DNA from: Clostridium zeae
GTDB taxonomy: Bacteria > Bacillota > Clostridia > Clostridiales > Clostridiaceae
Reading direction: 5' to 3'
Assembly (NCBI RefSeq): GCF_017312485.1
Contig: NZ_BMBA01000006.1
Span: 159,385 to 223,384, forward strand
DNA length: 64,000 nt
The notes under the pieces are model-generated. The model was given only the letters and a program-made list of their open reading frames with translations. It ran no database searches and was not told where the DNA came from. Shown here in pieces: positions 61,901-64,000 of the stretch. The position numbers and the translations under genes were made by a program. Every line of letters starts with the position of its first letter. Position 1 is the stretch's first letter.

Positions 61901-61937
61901 AAAAGCTGATTCCTGATAAACACAGAAGTCAGCTTTT
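61901..61937 (-). terminator. Terminator after the parvulin gene
   Basis: AAAAGCTGA (61901-61909) pairs with TCAGCTTTT (61929-61937), followed on the minus strand by TTTCAATTT. It separates the parvulin gene from the glycan operon. Confidence 0.75.
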
Positions 61938-62031
61938 AGTTACTTAATTTTTTCTTTTACATGTTCTTACTATATTAGTATATTAGATTTATATCATCTT
62001 TAATTTAAATCAAAATTAAATTTATAAGAGG

Positions 62032-62778
62032 TTACTTTCTTTCAACACCATATTTGGAAGCTAATTCTTGAACAAAATCAAGATACTTTCTCTCTTGTCT
62101 TTGTTGAATTAATTCATTTACTACATCCTTTTTTACTTCATCAAAGCTTTTAACAACAGCTGAATTCTTTGAAGCTACCTTTATTAAATGGAACCCAAAT
62201 TGAGTTTTTACTGGTTCACTTACTTCACCTACAGGTAAATTAAATGCTGCTTCTTCAAACTCTGGAACCATCATTCCCTTTGAGAATGCTCCTAGATCTC
62301 CACCTTGTTCACTTGAAGGACAAGTTGAATATTCTGATGCTGATTGTTCAAAAGATTTCTTTCCAGAAAGTATATCTTCTCTTATTTCCTTCAATTTATC
62401 TTCAGAATCTAAAAGTATATGCTTAGCGGAAACAGTTTCTGGTTCCATATAAGCTTCTTTATTCTCTTCATAATACTTAAGCGCTTCTTCGTCAGTCACA
62501 GTTATTTCTGAAAGCACTTTGTTAATTATTATCTGAGTCAATATATCCTTCTTAACTTTTTCTATTTGGCTTAAAAATTCTTGTGACTTATCAAATTCAT
62601 TATCTACGCCAAACTTATATAATAGTTCAAAGCTTATAACTTGCTCAAGTAATTGTTTTTTGCCCATTTCACTTGCAAAAACCCCTCTTCTATTTTCAGG
62701 GTATCTTTCTATAACATCCATTAGATCTCTTTCAGTTATTTCATTTCCGCCAACTATAGCTAATATATTCTTATCCAT
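62032..62778 (-). CDS. Parvulin-type peptidyl-prolyl isomerase, apparently cytosolic
   Basis: 248 residues. A helical N-terminal SurA/PrsA-like region (~1-110) is followed by a rotamase domain (~115-215) with VSAKHILLDSEDKLKEI, FEQSASEYSTCPSSEQGGDL (shown to 20) and FGFHLIKV. PrsA proteins are usually lipoproteins, but here MDKNILAIVGGNEITERDL gives no signal peptide or Cys, so it should work in the cytoplasm. AAAGGAG precedes the ATG. Single gene. Confidence 0.92.
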   Translation of the reverse strand: MDKNILAIVGGNEITERDLMDVIERYPENRRGVFASEMGKKQLLEQVISFELLYKFGVDNEFDKSQEFLSQIEKVKKDILTQIIINKVLSEITVTDEEALKYYEENKEAYMEPETVSAKHILLDSEDKLKEIREDILSGKKSFEQSASEYSTCPSSEQGGDLGAFSKGMMVPEFEEAAFNLPVGEVSEPVKTQFGFHLIKVASKNSAVVKSFDEVKKDVVNELIQQRQERKYLDFVQELASKYGVERK

Positions 62779-63042
62779 AAATAATCTCCTTTTCTGAATA
62801 AAAGTTTAATCTTTATAATCATATCACAAATAGATTAATATTCATATTTTTTATTATTAGGGATCTTTAACATATAAATTTCCTCTATATAAATCTACAT
62901 TTTACTTTAAATGCTATTAAAAGCTTTTAAAATCACACATTTTTTTATATTTTCTTTTGCAATAAAGAATAATAAATAAATCCATGAGCTCAATACTAAC
63001 TACTGATTTTATGTAGAATTACTATATTATGCAATTATGTTG

Positions 63043-63071
63043 TTGATATATAATAACTATTATTATATAAT
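63043..63071 (+). promoter_or_regulatory. Promoter of the Bcp peroxiredoxin gene
   Basis: TTGATA (63043-63048), a 17-bp spacer and exact TATAAT (63066-63071), 34 bp before the ATG. The rest of the divergent gap 62779-63042 is AT-rich, with no gene or structure noted. Confidence 0.7.
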
Positions 63072-63105
63072 AATTAAAAACACTATTTGGAGGTGCTAGA
63101 TACCA

Positions 63106-63564
63106 ATGGAATTAAATACATTAGCCCAAGATTTTTCTATCGCAGGTTCCGATGGAAATATTCATAAATTAAGTGATTATAGAGGTAAGAAGGTAATATT
63201 ATATTTTTATCCTAAAGATAATACACCTGGTTGTACAAATCAGGCTTGTGATTTTAGAGATAATTATCAGCAAATTTCAGACTATAATGCTATAGTTTTA
63301 GGGATCTCTAGAGATTCCTTGACTTCTCATGATAAATTCATAACTAAATTAGGATTACCTTTTATATTATTAAGTGATGAAAGTGAAGAAGTATGTAACA
63401 TGTATGATGTTATAAAAGAAAAGAATATGTATGGCAAGAAGTCACTGGGAATTGAAAGAAGCACATTTATAATTAACGAAAATGGACTCCTAATAAAGGA
63501 ATTTAGAAAAGTTAAGGTTAAAGATCATATAAGCGAAGTACTAGAAATCTTAAAAAATATGTAA
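63106..63564 (+). CDS. bcp: Thioredoxin-dependent thiol peroxidase (Bcp/PrxQ)
   Basis: 152 residues, thioredoxin fold. The peroxidatic Cys is in NTPGCTNQACDFRDNY and the resolving Cys five residues later, as in Bcp/PrxQ; LYFYPKDNTPGCT is the family signature. It reduces peroxides with thioredoxin electrons. GGAGGTG precedes the ATG by ~12 nt. It complements the flavodiiron fusion in oxygen defence. Confidence 0.95.
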   Translation: MELNTLAQDFSIAGSDGNIHKLSDYRGKKVILYFYPKDNTPGCTNQACDFRDNYQQISDYNAIVLGISRDSLTSHDKFITKLGLPFILLSDESEEVCNMYDVIKEKNMYGKKSLGIERSTFIINENGLLIKEFRKVKVKDHISEVLEILKNM

Positions 63565-63590
63565 ACTACACGCCTATGCTTGTGTATATA

Positions 63591-63629
63591 ATTAAAGGCT
63601 AAGAATTAAATCAATTCTTAGCCTTTAAT
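63591..63629 (+). terminator. bcp terminator
   Basis: ATTAAAGGCTAAGAATT (63591-63607) pairs perfectly with AATTCTTAGCCTTTAAT (63613-63629), followed by TTACT. Confidence 0.88.
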
Positions 63630-63675
63630 TTACTATAATAAAAAATCATTTATAATATCTTCTTATACAATAAAG

Positions 63676-63702
63676 AAAGCATAGTACTAAGTACTATGCT
63701 TT
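63676..63702 (-). terminator. Terminator of the rRNA-tRNA operon
   Basis: AAAGCATAGTAC (63676-63687) pairs with GTACTATGCTTT (63691-63702), followed on the minus strand by CTTTATTG. It begins right at the CCA end of the tRNA. Confidence 0.85.
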
Positions 63703-63778
<76 letters not shown>

Positions 63779-63785
63779 ACATTTA

Positions 63786-63902
63786 CCTAGCGACCACTTA
63801 CTCTCCCACACAGTCGCCCATGCAGTACCATCAGCCGTCTAAGTCTTAACCGTCGTGTTCGGAATGGGTACGGGTGTAACCCTTAGACGCATCATCACTA
63901 GA
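63786..63902 (-). rRNA. 5S ribosomal RNA
   Basis: About 117 nt. On the minus strand it begins TCTAGTGATGATGCG, contains CCCATTCCGAACACGACGG and CTGATGGTACTGCATGGG, and ends GGTCGCTAGG, all typical of Firmicute 5S rRNA. Ends are estimated from the terminal stem. Confidence 0.95.
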
Positions 63903-63959
63903 TATTGAAAGATTATTCTTTCAAAATTGCACTTAAGTTTACTTTGTAATAATTTGTAT

Positions 63960-64000
63960 TGGTCAAGCCCTCGACCTATTAGTATCGGTCAGCTGAACAT
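63960..64000 (-). rRNA. 23S ribosomal RNA, 3' end (partial)
   Basis: On the minus strand the last ~41 nt read AGCTGACCGATACTAATAGG then TCGAGGGCTTGACC, the conserved 3' end of 23S rRNA. The spacer to 5S (63903-63959) holds a TTGAAAGA/TCTTTCAA processing-type hairpin. The gene continues beyond the window. Confidence 0.95.

Overview
The window is strongly AT-rich and gene-dense. It looks like the chromosome of a Gram-positive, endospore-forming anaerobe of the genus Clostridium or a close relative. The evidence is the clostridial AbrB with two CxxC pairs, the four-domain flavodiiron/rubredoxin/NADH-rubredoxin reductase fusion, a ferredoxin-type [FeFe]-hydrogenase with a CCC active-site motif, strong AGGAGG ribosome-binding sites, frequent TTG/GTG starts, and consensus TTGACA/TATAAT promoters. 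No species is named because nothing here fixes one.

Layout. Positions 1-12 kb are mostly minus strand: a YitT-family membrane protein (with the first codons of a second one at the window edge), a split transketolase pair, an acpS-nnr-LolA/GerS-like-antitoxin-MazF group (the Bacillus acpS-ydcC-alr-ndoAI-ndoA order, without alr), two uncharacterised genes, and a MoxR/DUF58/DUF4129 operon. From 12 to 37 kb lies a mosaic of single genes on both strands: the flavodiiron fusion, a second ssb, YihY, a flippase, an aldose-1-epimerase homologue, a DinG/XPD-like helicase with an N-terminal nuclease-like domain, a D,D-dipeptidase, DUF1836, abrB preceded by a DnaA-box cluster, rsmI, trmN6-like, a CwlO-like NlpC/P60 hydrolase, a FemX-like ligase, a metallophosphoesterase, tRNA-Pro, an amidase-glucosaminidase without a signal peptide, a hydrogenase, PAP2 and HAD phosphatases. 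From 37 to 62 kb, entirely on the minus strand, is a large surface-glycan locus. From 62 kb come a cytosolic parvulin, a Bcp peroxiredoxin, and the 3' end of an rRNA operon (23S end, 5S, tRNA-Phe).

The glycan locus appears to join two nucleotide-sugar pathways. LegF, LegI, LegG, PtmE (CBS-guanylyltransferase), LegB and LegC homologues would make CMP-legionaminic acid; the usual hexapeptide acetyltransferase LegH is not seen, but a FemAB/GNAT-fold protein and a divergent DegT-type enzyme sit inside the block. WbpA-, WbpD-, WbpE- and WlbA-like genes would make UDP-2,3-diacetamido-2,3-dideoxyglucuronic acid. Two GT4 glycosyltransferases, a putative GT-B enzyme, two flippases, a polysaccharide deacetylase-like protein, a second FemAB-like protein and a GT-C/polymerase-like membrane protein complete a plausible assembly and export route.

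The most unusual non-coding content is three families of short structured intergenic repeats: a ~97-bp hairpin (two full and three partial copies), a ~186-bp element with a terminator-like hairpin and an internal conserved core (two full copies and one truncated), and a pseudoknot-capable ~60-bp element. There are also an orphan promoter-terminator unit upstream of moxR, a Shine-Dalgarno-sequestering hairpin before ssb, and a cluster of DnaA boxes far from any dnaA gene. All identifications are from reading the sequence; no database search was run.
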